From an uncultured Eubacteriaceae bacterium (GTDB taxonomy: Bacteria > Bacillota > Clostridia > Lachnospirales > Lachnospiraceae): a stretch of 7,481 bases of DNA. The translations under genes were made by a program, and so were the position numbers. This document shows positions 1 through 5,862 of the stretch, piece by piece; positions within the stretch are counted from its first letter, which is position 1, and each line of letters begins with the position of its first letter. The DNA lies in contig CAMEUH010000120.1 of NCBI GenBank assembly GCA_945938055.1, positions 1 to 7,481 on the forward strand, given 5' to 3'. Below the pieces are notes generated by a model. That model did no database searches and was not told where the DNA came from. It worked only from the letters and a program-made list of their open reading frames with translations.

Positions 1-181
1 CCTGAAAAGATTCGGATGTCACCATCACTGCAAAAAGTGAACCTCCAAAGGTCACCAGCATGGACGGAATGTGAATAAAATTTAAAATGGTTCCCAGCCC
101 GCCATTGGTTGCAATTCCGCATAAAATTGTTAAAAGACACAGGATAAATCCGGATGCTGCTGTTATGTTCCAATGCTTCAT
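1..181 (-). CDS. motA: MotA-like flagellar stator protein, N-terminal part (cut by window edge)
   Basis: The visible 60 residues begin MKHWNITAASGF and carry two hydrophobic segments (about residues 8-24 and 34-52), separated by a glycine-rich turn (ATNGGLG) and the stretch FIHIPSMLVTFGGSLFAVMV. The pattern of TM1, a GG.LG turn, then (I/L)PS..V.GG, is the usual start of MotA, the stator subunit that with MotB conducts ions and drives flagellar rotation in the inner membrane. The rest of the protein, including the channel helices TM3-TM4, lies outside the window, so TolQ/ExbB-type relatives are not formally excluded. The ATG at 181 has an AAGGGATG ribosome binding site that overlaps the stop codon of the upstream LuxR-fusion gene. 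Only 11 bases separate the two genes, so they are probably cotranscribed and translationally coupled. A motB gene would be expected next. Confidence 0.8.
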   Translation of the reverse strand, partial: MKHWNITAASGFILCLLTILCGIATNGGLGTILNFIHIPSMLVTFGGSLFAVMVTSESFQ

Positions 182-192
182 AATATCATCCC

Positions 193-885
193 TTAGATTT
201 CACTGATGATTCTGGTAAGAGCCTCACGGTTTTCCAGTTTCATTTTATCCAGAATATGGGTAACATGCTTTTTTACAGTTGTCTCCGTAATAAAGAGTTC
301 TTTTCCAATTTCCTTATTGGACATCCCCTGGCTAACCAGTCTTGCAACTTCTGCTTCCCGGTCTGTAAGACCGAAAGAACGAAGACGATAGTAAATGCGT
401 TGTCCCATATCTTCATTCTGTATTGTTTCATCTGCTTCATTTTCATCCATGTAAGAAATGATCCGGTTATGAATGATTACCTTAAGCGGCATGAAAATCA
501 TAGAAAAAAACAGGGCATACAACATACTAACCACAATCATGGCACAGCGCGGTCCCAGTTCGCTTAAGGAGGATAATTCATGGAGAATAATCAGACAATC
601 CAGTAAAGCCATCAGACCTCCGGTCAGAAACAACATTTTAATTCCCAGATTTATGGTTTCTTCTGCTCTTTTTAATTCAATCAGGGAATAAGATTTTGTT
701 CGGGAAAATCCTATTCGAAAAGCGTTCATCAAATCTTTTCCAGTTCCTGTTCCCAAGATGGTTGGAATCAGAATCAAAAACAGTAACAAAAGAGTTGGAA
801 GATCAAACAGATATGCCGGCTGACATTGGGCAAACGCCATTGTCAGAACAACAAATAAAATATTTACAATTATGATAAGATACAT
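193..885 (-). CDS. Membrane-bound LuxR-type regulator with a MotA-like four-helix N-terminal domain
   Basis: A 230-residue protein. Residues 168-228 form a LuxR/GerE helix-turn-helix: LTDREAEVARLVSQGMSN is followed by KEIGKELFIT and TVKKHV, the recognition helix. There is no receiver or autoinducer domain. The N-terminal 140 residues contain four hydrophobic segments (about 3-18, 28-47, 82-102 and 112-138) in the MotA layout. FDLPTLLLLF aligns with IHIPSMLVTF of the adjacent MotA, MNAFRIGF (53-60) resembles the segment after MotA TM2, and LGPRCAMIVVSMLYALFFSM with FMP (110-133) resembles MotA TM4. The loop between TM2 and TM3 is only about 35 residues, much shorter than in MotA, and the GTV.GL-type channel motif of TM3 is not kept. 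A cytoplasmic C-terminus fits DNA binding. The ATG at 885 is chosen because AAAGGATGAGG precedes it; the frame extends to a TTG at 966. The HTH is certain, MotA homology is an inference, and the target genes are unknown. Confidence 0.88.
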   Translation of the reverse strand: MYLIIIVNILFVVLTMAFAQCQPAYLFDLPTLLLLFLILIPTILGTGTGKDLMNAFRIGFSRTKSYSLIELKRAEETINLGIKMLFLTGGLMALLDCLIILHELSSLSELGPRCAMIVVSMLYALFFSMIFMPLKVIIHNRIISYMDENEADETIQNEDMGQRIYYRLRSFGLTDREAEVARLVSQGMSNKEIGKELFITETTVKKHVTHILDKMKLENREALTRIISEI

Positions 886-928
886 TTTCCTCATCCTTTC
901 CAAATTATTAATTGATCCGTACATCTGT

Positions 929-957
929 ATCGTAGCATTTTTACAACAGAATTTCCA
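929..957 (-). promoter_or_regulatory. Weak candidate promoter for the LuxR-fusion/motA unit
   Basis: A new transcript must begin between the terminator ending near 969 and the start at 885. The best match is an extended -10, TGC followed by TACGAT (934-929), with a poor -35 TGGAAA 17 bases upstream. The ACGATA core also resembles the -10 of flagellar sigma-D (sigma-28) promoters, but no clear TAAA lies at the matching distance. Which sigma factor acts here cannot be decided from the sequence. Confidence 0.28.
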
Positions 958-968
958 TTCTGCCAAGT

Positions 969-998
969 AAAAAAGAGGTAGTATTTTTCTACTACCTC
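969..998 (-). terminator. Intrinsic terminator after the HD-domain gene
   Basis: A perfect 9-bp stem (GAGGTAGTA at 975-983 with TACTACCTC at 990-998) encloses a 6-base loop. On the minus strand it is followed at once by six T residues (974-969). It lies 27 bases past the stop of the HD-domain gene and marks the end of the obgE-to-HD transcription group. The plus-strand side lacks a T tract, so it acts in one direction. Confidence 0.88.
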
Positions 999-1024
999 GT
1001 CTTAAAAAATGCGTAAAACAAATA

Positions 1025-1525
1025 TCATATTTCTACTACTTCGATTCCAAACATGTTTTTTAAAATGGTTCTGCCGGAATTTGTTTTAAATATCTTCTGA
1101 TATGCATTTAAAATTGCTTCCGGGGAAGCATTGTCTTCATAAAGATTCACGATAAAATCTGCCTCTACAAGAATCTGATAGTCCATTCCGTCAATTTCTG
1201 TATAGGTATGATGATGCCCAACAAGAAAACAGACACGTTCTGTCACATCCGGAGAATATCCAAGCTCATTAAGCATTTGACGTGCAACAGGAGGTCCTTC
1301 CAGTTCCTGATATTTACCCATGCAGCTTTTGTACTTTTCTTCACTAACCTTAATGCCGATGTCATGAACAATTGCAGCGGTTTCCAGTACGAATAGCTGC
1401 TCTTTTGTCAGCTTTTCCAGAAGACCAATCGTGCGTGAAAAATCATGTACCTTCATGAAATGCTGGATACGTCTTGGATCGTTACTGTAATATCGAATCA
1501 TTTCACAGATTAATTGCTCCGTCAT
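1025..1525 (-). CDS. HD-domain protein, probable metal-dependent phosphohydrolase
   Basis: A 166-residue soluble protein made of one HD domain. The metal-binding series is visible: H22 or H27 in the first helix (QHFMKVHDFS), the HD pair at 54-55 in AAIVHDIG, a histidine cluster at 104-106 (VGHHHTYTE) and D123 in VEADFIVNL. HD proteins hydrolyse phosphoester bonds in nucleotides or related compounds; nothing here fixes the substrate. No second catalytic or sensory domain is present. The ATG at 1525 is preferred because AAAGGAGT sits about 8 bases upstream. The open frame continues to 1576, which would overlap the upstream hydrolase gene. It is the last gene before the terminator at 969-998 and follows the hydrolase by 37 bases, so it is probably cotranscribed with it. 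It is distinct from YqeK, the other HD protein in the window. Confidence 0.85.
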   Translation of the reverse strand: MTEQLICEMIRYYSNDPRRIQHFMKVHDFSRTIGLLEKLTKEQLFVLETAAIVHDIGIKVSEEKYKSCMGKYQELEGPPVARQMLNELGYSPDVTERVCFLVGHHHTYTEIDGMDYQILVEADFIVNLYEDNASPEAILNAYQKIFKTNSGRTILKNMFGIEVVEI

Positions 1526-1562
1526 GTCAGGACTCCTTTCTGTCAGCTCCATAAACATTGGG

Positions 1563-2081
1563 TTAATCGACCACAATCTGACACATTCTCATGGCTTCTA
1601 AGGCATTCTGATGGCTTTCCGGTGTTACACCCGCACAACAGGAAGCATCAACCTTTACCAGAACCTCTGTATCAACAGCCTTTATAATCATCGCATTCGA
1701 AATCACACAAATGTCTGTACAAAGTCCAATCAACTCCACCTCATCATAATTCCTCTTCGCCACATAATGGGCAAGATGGGTACTGCCAAAGGTTGGCTTT
1801 TCAATGACCTTATGTGTTACCTCATAACCGGAAAGCTCAGGAATCAGCTCCCATCCGTCTGTATTTTTCACACAATGGATAATTGGAAGATTTTTTCCTT
1901 CCTGGGTATTGAGATAATTTTCCTCATGAGTATCCTTTGTGAAAATAATTTCAATACCATTTTTTTCTGCTTCTTCAATTTTGTTTACTACATTTGGCAC
2001 AATTTCCTGTGCTTCTTTTGTCCCAAGGGCACCATCCACAAAATCCTTCTGCATGTCAACAACCACAAGTAATTTCTTCAT
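1563..2081 (-). CDS. Isochorismatase-family cysteine hydrolase, probable nicotinamidase
   Basis: A 172-residue protein with the isochorismatase-like hydrolase fold. The N-terminal strand LLVVVDMQKDFVDGAL supplies catalytic D9. K95 (EKPTFGST) and C125 (GLCTDICV) complete the Asp-Lys-Cys triad. D50 and H52 (TKDTHEENY) plus H69 (IIHCV) match the metal ligands of nicotinamidases such as PncA, and the IHCV...GWEL stretch favours that subgroup over true isochorismatases. The likely reaction is nicotinamide to nicotinate plus ammonia, feeding NAD salvage, and nadD lies a few genes upstream. Substrate prediction in this family is uncertain, so no gene symbol is assigned. The start at 2081 is set by AAGGAGG six bases upstream; another ATG two codons earlier abuts that site. 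It follows rsfS by 67 bases with no terminator between them. Confidence 0.85.
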   Translation of the reverse strand: MKKLLVVVDMQKDFVDGALGTKEAQEIVPNVVNKIEEAEKNGIEIIFTKDTHEENYLNTQEGKNLPIIHCVKNTDGWELIPELSGYEVTHKVIEKPTFGSTHLAHYVAKRNYDEVELIGLCTDICVISNAMIIKAVDTEVLVKVDASCCAGVTPESHQNALEAMRMCQIVVD

Positions 2082-2148
2082 GAGCATCCTCCTTATTCCC
2101 GTCTGTAATCACAAAATGAAATCTTAATTCTCTAATATCCGAAGTTTC

Positions 2149-2496
2149 CTAAATATCCTGTGTACTAATAAATTCACCATCTCTCCAGATTCGTTCCAAA
2201 TCATAAAACAGCCTGTCTTCCTGTGAAAAGACATGCACAATAATATCACCAAAATCCATTAAAATCCAGGAAGCCGTATTGTAACCTTCTACCTGCTTTG
2301 CTTCCACGCCGGCTTGAAATAATTCTTCCTGCACATTGTCAACCAATGCCTGGACCTGATTCGTGTTGCTGCCGTTTGCAATAATAAAATAATCTGCAAG
2401 GACAGATACCTTGCTGATGTCAATAATACGAATATCTTCACCCTTTTTATCTTCTAATGCCTTTACGGCGATTCTTGCCATTTCTCTTGAATCCAT
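2149..2496 (-). CDS. rsfS: Ribosomal silencing factor RsfS
   Basis: A 115-residue protein of the RsfS/Iojap/YbeB family (DUF143), at the usual length. Family features are the N-terminal helix MARIAVKALEDKKGEDI, the strand VSVLADYFIIANGSN (residues 31-45), the EGYNTASWILMDFGDIIVHV core (69-88) and the C-terminal FYDLERIW. RsfS binds L14 on the 50S subunit and blocks joining to the 30S when nutrients are scarce. The AAAGGAGG binding site 5 bases before the ATG overlaps the stop codon of yqeK, leaving a 12-base gap, so translational coupling is likely. The yhbY-nadD-yqeK-rsfS order is shared with Bacillus. Many Clostridia carry a LytR/CpsA/Psr gene between yqeK and rsfS; none is present here. 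Confidence 0.95.
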   Translation of the reverse strand: MDSREMARIAVKALEDKKGEDIRIIDISKVSVLADYFIIANGSNTNQVQALVDNVQEELFQAGVEAKQVEGYNTASWILMDFGDIIVHVFSQEDRLFYDLERIWRDGEFISTQDI

Positions 2497-2508
2497 AATA
2501 TCCTCCTT

Positions 2509-3093
2509 TTATTCAACTGGTTCGAAATACTGCCGGTAATACTGAAAGGTTTTTTCTGTCATTTCATCAATGGGATTTCCTTTCTTGTGCAGATATTCCA
2601 GTGTATCTTTTAAAATCATGTAAACACAGTATTTTAAATCACGGAATGCTTCCATGCGAATTTCCTTTAAGTGTAGTGCCTTGTCCCGCCCCGGTTCAAT
2701 ATAATCAGCTACAAACAGAATCATTTCCAGATTGGTCATTGCCGGCTTTCCGGTAGTATGACACTGGATTGCACTTAAAATTTCCTCATCCTCAATATGA
2801 TACTTCTTTTTTGCTAAAAAGGCTCCAAGCTTTGCATGTAGAAGATAAGGACTCTGATACTCAATCTCCGTAATAGGAAGATGATGTTTTTCACAACGGA
2901 GTATCTTTTCTTCATCCGGAATGCATTTGGCACAATCATGAAGAAGCCCTGCAAGATATGCACGTGAAATATCCTCTCCGAGGCTCATTGCCAGACATTC
3001 ACAGGTATGTGCAACACCCATGGTATGCTGATAACGGTCCGGGGTTAACTTCTTTTTCAGATGTTTCCGGATGAGAATAAATTGTTCTTCCAT
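2509..3093 (-). CDS. yqeK: YqeK, HD-domain bis(5'-nucleosyl)-tetraphosphatase (symmetrical)
   Basis: A 194-residue HD-domain protein of the YqeK family. Visible metal-binding positions are H23 (YQHTMGVAHT), HD at 52-53 (AGLLHDCAK), H86 (LLHAKLGA), H112 (CHTTGKPAMT) and D130 (FVADYIEPGRD). The CHTTG...ADYIEP.R combination is characteristic of YqeK rather than of general HD proteins. YqeK enzymes hydrolyse the alarmone-like dinucleotide Ap4A symmetrically to two ADP; that activity is known for Bacillus and Staphylococcus homologues and is inferred here. The ATG at 3093 is preferred because GGTGG lies 8 bases upstream, while an earlier in-frame ATG at 3108 has no binding site. The gene lies just after nadD and before rsfS, the conserved Firmicutes arrangement. 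Confidence 0.93.
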   Translation of the reverse strand: MEEQFILIRKHLKKKLTPDRYQHTMGVAHTCECLAMSLGEDISRAYLAGLLHDCAKCIPDEEKILRCEKHHLPITEIEYQSPYLLHAKLGAFLAKKKYHIEDEEILSAIQCHTTGKPAMTNLEMILFVADYIEPGRDKALHLKEIRMEAFRDLKYCVYMILKDTLEYLHKKGNPIDEMTEKTFQYYRQYFEPVE

Positions 3094-3139
3094 TTTAATT
3101 TCCACCATTCTAATTATAATTGATAACCCGGATTTTCAC

Positions 3140-3775
3140 TTATTTTCCGGAATTGTGTTCATACAGATGATGCTCCATAATGTACTGTATCACATTGGAA
3201 TCCAGTAATTGGGGATTCACATGATCGTCTTCTGTCAGTTCATTGTCATCCAATGCTTTTCGGATATCCGTGGAACTGATGTGCATCATCGGCGTATGAA
3301 TCAAGCGGATGTCTGCCTGATATTTCTGTTTTAGGTAGTCTGCCTGCTTTTGAAAATCGTCGATAGGAATATCATCACGGTTTGCAACAAGAAGAATGCA
3401 TTGGCTGAATATTTTATCCGGCTGATACCAGCTTTCTATGTGAAATAAAGAATCTGCACCAATGATAAAATAAAGTTCATCTTGTGTATTTTTCTTATGG
3501 AGCTCTCTTAATGTTTCACAGGTATAAGAATATCCCTTACGGTCAATTTCCATGGAAGAAGGCTGAAAATAAGATATCCCTTTAATTGCAAGCTTCACCA
3601 TGTTCATACGGTGTTCTGCTGTTACGACCTCTTCCTGCCTTTTATGTGGCGGATCGCCGGAAGGCATGAAAAGCACTTTATCCAGATGATATTGTTCATA
3701 TGCCGCCTGTGCCAGCCGAATGTGTCCCAGATGTATGGGATTAAAGGTTCCACCCATAATTCCGATTAATGCCAT
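3140..3775 (-). CDS. nadD: Nicotinate-nucleotide adenylyltransferase NadD
   Basis: A 211-residue enzyme that joins nicotinate mononucleotide and ATP to deamido-NAD in the cytoplasm, a step shared by de novo synthesis and nicotinate salvage. The nucleotidyltransferase signature is intact: GGTFNPIHLGH at residues 8-18, the substrate-binding MPSGDPPHK (37-45), IIGADSLFHIESW (104-116) and the ATP-binding ISSTDIR (166-172). Length is normal. The ATG at 3775 gives the standard N-terminus (MALIGIMGG) and has GGGAG six bases upstream; an ATG eight codons earlier has no good site. yhbY ends 48 bases upstream and yqeK starts 46 bases downstream. Synthesis of NAD from NMN would not use this enzyme, so it fits a nicotinate-based route with the nicotinamidase-like gene nearby. 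Confidence 0.97.
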   Translation of the reverse strand: MALIGIMGGTFNPIHLGHIRLAQAAYEQYHLDKVLFMPSGDPPHKRQEEVVTAEHRMNMVKLAIKGISYFQPSSMEIDRKGYSYTCETLRELHKKNTQDELYFIIGADSLFHIESWYQPDKIFSQCILLVANRDDIPIDDFQKQADYLKQKYQADIRLIHTPMMHISSTDIRKALDDNELTEDDHVNPQLLDSNVIQYIMEHHLYEHNSGK

Positions 3776-3823
3776 GCCATACTCCCGTTTCTGATTCATT
3801 TCATCATCAATTTAATTATAAAT

Positions 3824-4135
3824 TTATGCTTTCTTCTTTTCCTTTGGAAGCTCGATTTTACGGTTCTTTTCCTCTTTTGCTTCTTTATAAAGGACAATTT
3901 TCTTTCCAATCACCTGAACAACCTGGGAACGGGTACGTTCTGCAACCATCTGTGCCAGTTCGTTTGGGTCATCCATGCAGTTTTTTAATACATTAATTTT
4001 AATTAATTCCCTTTTTTCCAATGCTTCTGCGATTGCCGCTGTATTCTCCGGCGTCAGGCTGGATTTTCCCAGCTGAAAAATCGGGTCAATGTTCATTGCA
4101 AGTCCTTTTAAATAAGAACGTTGTTTACTGGTCAT
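3824..4135 (-). CDS. yhbY: YhbY-family CRM-domain RNA-binding protein
   Basis: A 103-residue protein consisting of one CRM domain. It begins MTSKQRSYLKGLAM and carries IFQLGKSSLTP (residues 19-29), the family's G-K-x-G-like loop, followed by EALEKRELIKINVLKN and VVQVIGKKIVLYK (72-84). The C-terminal 20 residues are a lysine/glutamate-rich tail (about 85-103), slightly longer than the minimal domain. YhbY associates with pre-50S ribosomal particles and helps assembly, which suits its position directly after obgE. An AAAGGAGA binding site lies about six bases before the ATG. The intergenic space upstream is dominated by a 37-bp palindrome that could control this gene and those downstream. Confidence 0.94.
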   Translation of the reverse strand: MTSKQRSYLKGLAMNIDPIFQLGKSSLTPENTAAIAEALEKRELIKINVLKNCMDDPNELAQMVAERTRSQVVQVIGKKIVLYKEAKEEKNRKIELPKEKKKA

Positions 4136-4154
4136 TTTTTTCTCCTTTACCTTT

Positions 4155-4191
4155 ACATTAGTTTACATAAAACTTTTATGTAAACTAATGT
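4155..4191. repeat. 37-bp near-perfect palindrome between obgE and yhbY
   Basis: Two 18-base arms (4155-4172 and 4174-4191) are exact reverse complements around a single C at 4173. The half-site reads ACATTAGTTTACATAAAA. It lies 7 bases upstream of the yhbY Shine-Dalgarno and 20 bases past the obgE stop codon. It is AT-rich and has no downstream T tract on the minus strand, so it does not look like an intrinsic terminator. A weak promoter-like pair, TTGTAA (4201-4196) and TAAAAG (4178-4173) with 17-base spacing, overlaps it. That fits an operator for a dimeric repressor, or an RNA hairpin in the yhbY leader. No other copy was noticed in the window. Confidence 0.9.
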
Positions 4192-4211
4192 GATATTACA
4201 AACATTTTTAT

Positions 4212-5501
4212 TTATTCATAAAATTCAAATTCCAGATAATCAATCCGGACGGTATCGCCTTCCTCAATTCCCATTTCCTTTAACCGGTCAATGATACCGG
4301 AATCTTTTAAGAACTTCTGGAAGAAATTAAAACCTTTTTCTGATTCTAAGTTAGTATATCCCATCATGCGCTCTACTCTTGGACCAAATATTTCAAAGGC
4401 TCCATCTGCAGCACGCTCAATGCTATATGGTTCTTCCGGATTATCCAGATATTCTTCCGGAAAGTATTCCCGTTCAAAGATAACAGGCTCCGCAGGAACT
4501 GTCTGCAAAAGCTCATATACATAATATAATAGTTCCTGTACGCCCTTGCCGCTTACGGCAGAAATTGGAAATACACGGATTCCTTCTGGCTCAAAGGTCT
4601 TTTTTAAGACTTCCAGAGGACTTTCTTCAGCCTCATCATAGATTGCATCTATTTTATTTGCCGCAATCACCTGAGGACGTTTTAGCAGATCCGGATTATA
4701 TGCCATCAGTTCTGCATTAATTTTCTTTATGTCATCAACAGGGTCTCTTCCTTCTGTAGATGCAGCATCTACCACATGGATTAAGACCTTGGTTCTTTCA
4801 ATATGTCTTAAAAATTCATGTCCCAGACCAATTCCTTCGGATGCACCTTCAATCAGTCCTGGAATGTCAGCCATGACAAATCCCTTACTTCCATCCAGAT
4901 CCACAACACCAAGATTTGGATTTATGGTAGTAAAATGATAATTGGCAATCTTTGGTCTTGCATTGGACACACGGGATAAAAGCGTAGACTTTCCTACATT
5001 TGGAAAGCCAACCAGCCCCACATCTGCAATCACTTTAAGCTCCAGACGCACCCATAGCTCTTTTGCTTCCTGACCGGGCTGGGCATACTTTGGTGCCTGC
5101 ATGGTGGCTGTGGCATAATTCATGTTTCCTTTACCGCCTCTTCCACCTTTTAAAATGATTTCCCGGGTATTCTTACCGGACATGTCTGCAATGACCTTAC
5201 CGGTTTCATCGTCTTTAATAACAGTTCCTTCCGGAACCTTAATGACAAGGTCTTCCCCATCCTTCCCATGACAACGTTTTTTTCCGCCTTCTTCACCGGA
5301 TTGTGCCACATATTTACGCACATGACGGAAATCAGTTAATGTATTCAGACCCTTGTCTACTTCAAAGATAATGTCACCGCCTCTGCCGCCATCACCACCA
5401 TCCGGTCCACCGGCAGGCACATACAGTTCTCTTCGGAAACTAACATGTCCATCGCCGCCTTTTCCGGATTTGATGAATATTTTTGCACTATCAGCAAACA
5501 T
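4212..5501 (-). CDS. obgE: GTPase ObgE/CgtA, 50S ribosome assembly
   Basis: A 429-residue, complete Obg GTPase. The glycine-rich Obg fold occupies about residues 1-158 (SGKGGDGHVSFRRE, GGPDGGDGGRGGD, LKGGRGGKGN). The GTPase domain has G1 GFPNVGKST (165-173), the switch I TT near 191-192, G3 DIPGLIEGA (212-220), G4 NKID (282-285) and G5 SAVSGKG (314-320). A C-terminal OCT domain covers about 350-429 (FNFFQKFLKDSGIIDRL; ends EFEFYE). Obg binds the large subunit, acts late in its assembly and responds to GTP/ppGpp levels. The ATG at 5501 follows GAGG by 7 bases; a GTG two codons upstream is too close to that site. It follows the terminator after rpmA, so expression needs read-through or a promoter in the short gap, where only a TATAAA-like box is visible. 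Confidence 0.98.
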   Translation of the reverse strand: MFADSAKIFIKSGKGGDGHVSFRRELYVPAGGPDGGDGGRGGDIIFEVDKGLNTLTDFRHVRKYVAQSGEEGGKKRCHGKDGEDLVIKVPEGTVIKDDETGKVIADMSGKNTREIILKGGRGGKGNMNYATATMQAPKYAQPGQEAKELWVRLELKVIADVGLVGFPNVGKSTLLSRVSNARPKIANYHFTTINPNLGVVDLDGSKGFVMADIPGLIEGASEGIGLGHEFLRHIERTKVLIHVVDAASTEGRDPVDDIKKINAELMAYNPDLLKRPQVIAANKIDAIYDEAEESPLEVLKKTFEPEGIRVFPISAVSGKGVQELLYYVYELLQTVPAEPVIFEREYFPEEYLDNPEEPYSIERAADGAFEIFGPRVERMMGYTNLESEKGFNFFQKFLKDSGIIDRLKEMGIEEGDTVRIDYLEFEFYE

Positions 5502-5530
5502 GTTCACACCTCATTCTTTTTATAATTCAT

Positions 5531-5566
5531 AAGACAAAAAGGCTCCAAACCAAAAGATTTGGAGCC
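5531..5566 (-). terminator. Intrinsic terminator after rpmA
   Basis: A perfect 9-bp GC-containing stem (GGCTCCAAA at 5541-5549 with TTTGGAGCC at 5558-5566) has an 8-base loop. On the minus strand it is followed by TTTTTGTCTT (5540-5531). It begins 7 bases past the rpmA stop and separates the ribosomal protein genes from obgE. Confidence 0.88.
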
Positions 5567-5573
5567 ATAGAAA

Positions 5574-5858
5574 TTACTCTTCTACTGGGTAAACAGAAAC
5601 CTGTTTCTTGTCTCTACCCTTTCTCTCAAACTTAACGACACCATTTACTAATGCAAATAATGTATCGTCACCACCACGACCAACATTGTTGCCTGGGTGA
5701 ATCTTGGTACCGCGCTGTCTGTAAAGAATATTACCAGCTAATACATACTGACCATCAGCTCTCTTGGCACCCAATCTCTTGGATTCGGAATCTCTGCCGT
5801 TCTTTGTAGAACCAACACCCTTTTTATGAGCGAAAAACTGAAGATTCATATTCAACAT
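5574..5858 (-). CDS. rpmA: 50S ribosomal protein L27 with cleavable N-terminal extension
   Basis: A 94-residue L27. The body (HKKGVGSTKNGRDSESKRLG, then GNILYRQRGTKIHPGNNVG) is highly characteristic. The protein starts MLNMNLQFFA: the nine residues up to the second F form the Firmicutes extension that the protease Prp removes, with expected cleavage between F9 and A10. The new N-terminus then reaches the peptidyl-transferase centre. The start at 5858 is set by GGAGGTG seven bases upstream and by this conserved extension; the open frame continues to 5909 inside prp but has no homologous sequence there. The Shine-Dalgarno lies in the last codons of prp, only 4 bases separate the genes, and translational coupling is likely. 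Confidence 0.98.
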   Translation of the reverse strand: MLNMNLQFFAHKKGVGSTKNGRDSESKRLGAKRADGQYVLAGNILYRQRGTKIHPGNNVGRGGDDTLFALVNGVVKFERKGRDKKQVSVYPVEE

Positions 5859-5862
5859 GGTA

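Noticed and set aside
886..966. Extension of the LuxR-fusion protein by 27 residues to a TTG start at 966
   Set aside because: The TTG lacks a ribosome binding site and would start three bases from the T tract of the upstream terminator. The ATG at 885 has AAAGGATGAGG at good distance and begins directly with the first hydrophobic segment.
1611..2072. Open frame of 153 codons on the plus strand
   Set aside because: It is antisense to the isochorismatase-family gene, which has complete catalytic residues. The plus-strand translation shows no recognisable domain and no good ribosome binding site was seen.
3113..3118. Perfect TATAAT on the minus strand between nadD and yqeK
   Set aside because: No -35-like sequence lies 16-18 bases upstream and the region is AT-rich, so this is likely chance. 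Read-through from nadD explains yqeK expression.
3126..3150. Short inverted repeat (CCGGA/TCCGG) around the nadD stop codon
   Set aside because: The stem is only 5 bp with a long loop and no T tract follows on the minus strand, so it is not credible as a terminator.
4155..4191. The palindrome as an intrinsic terminator for obgE
   Set aside because: The stem is almost entirely A/T and the minus-strand sequence after it is AAAGGTAAAGGAG, the yhbY ribosome binding region, with no run of T.
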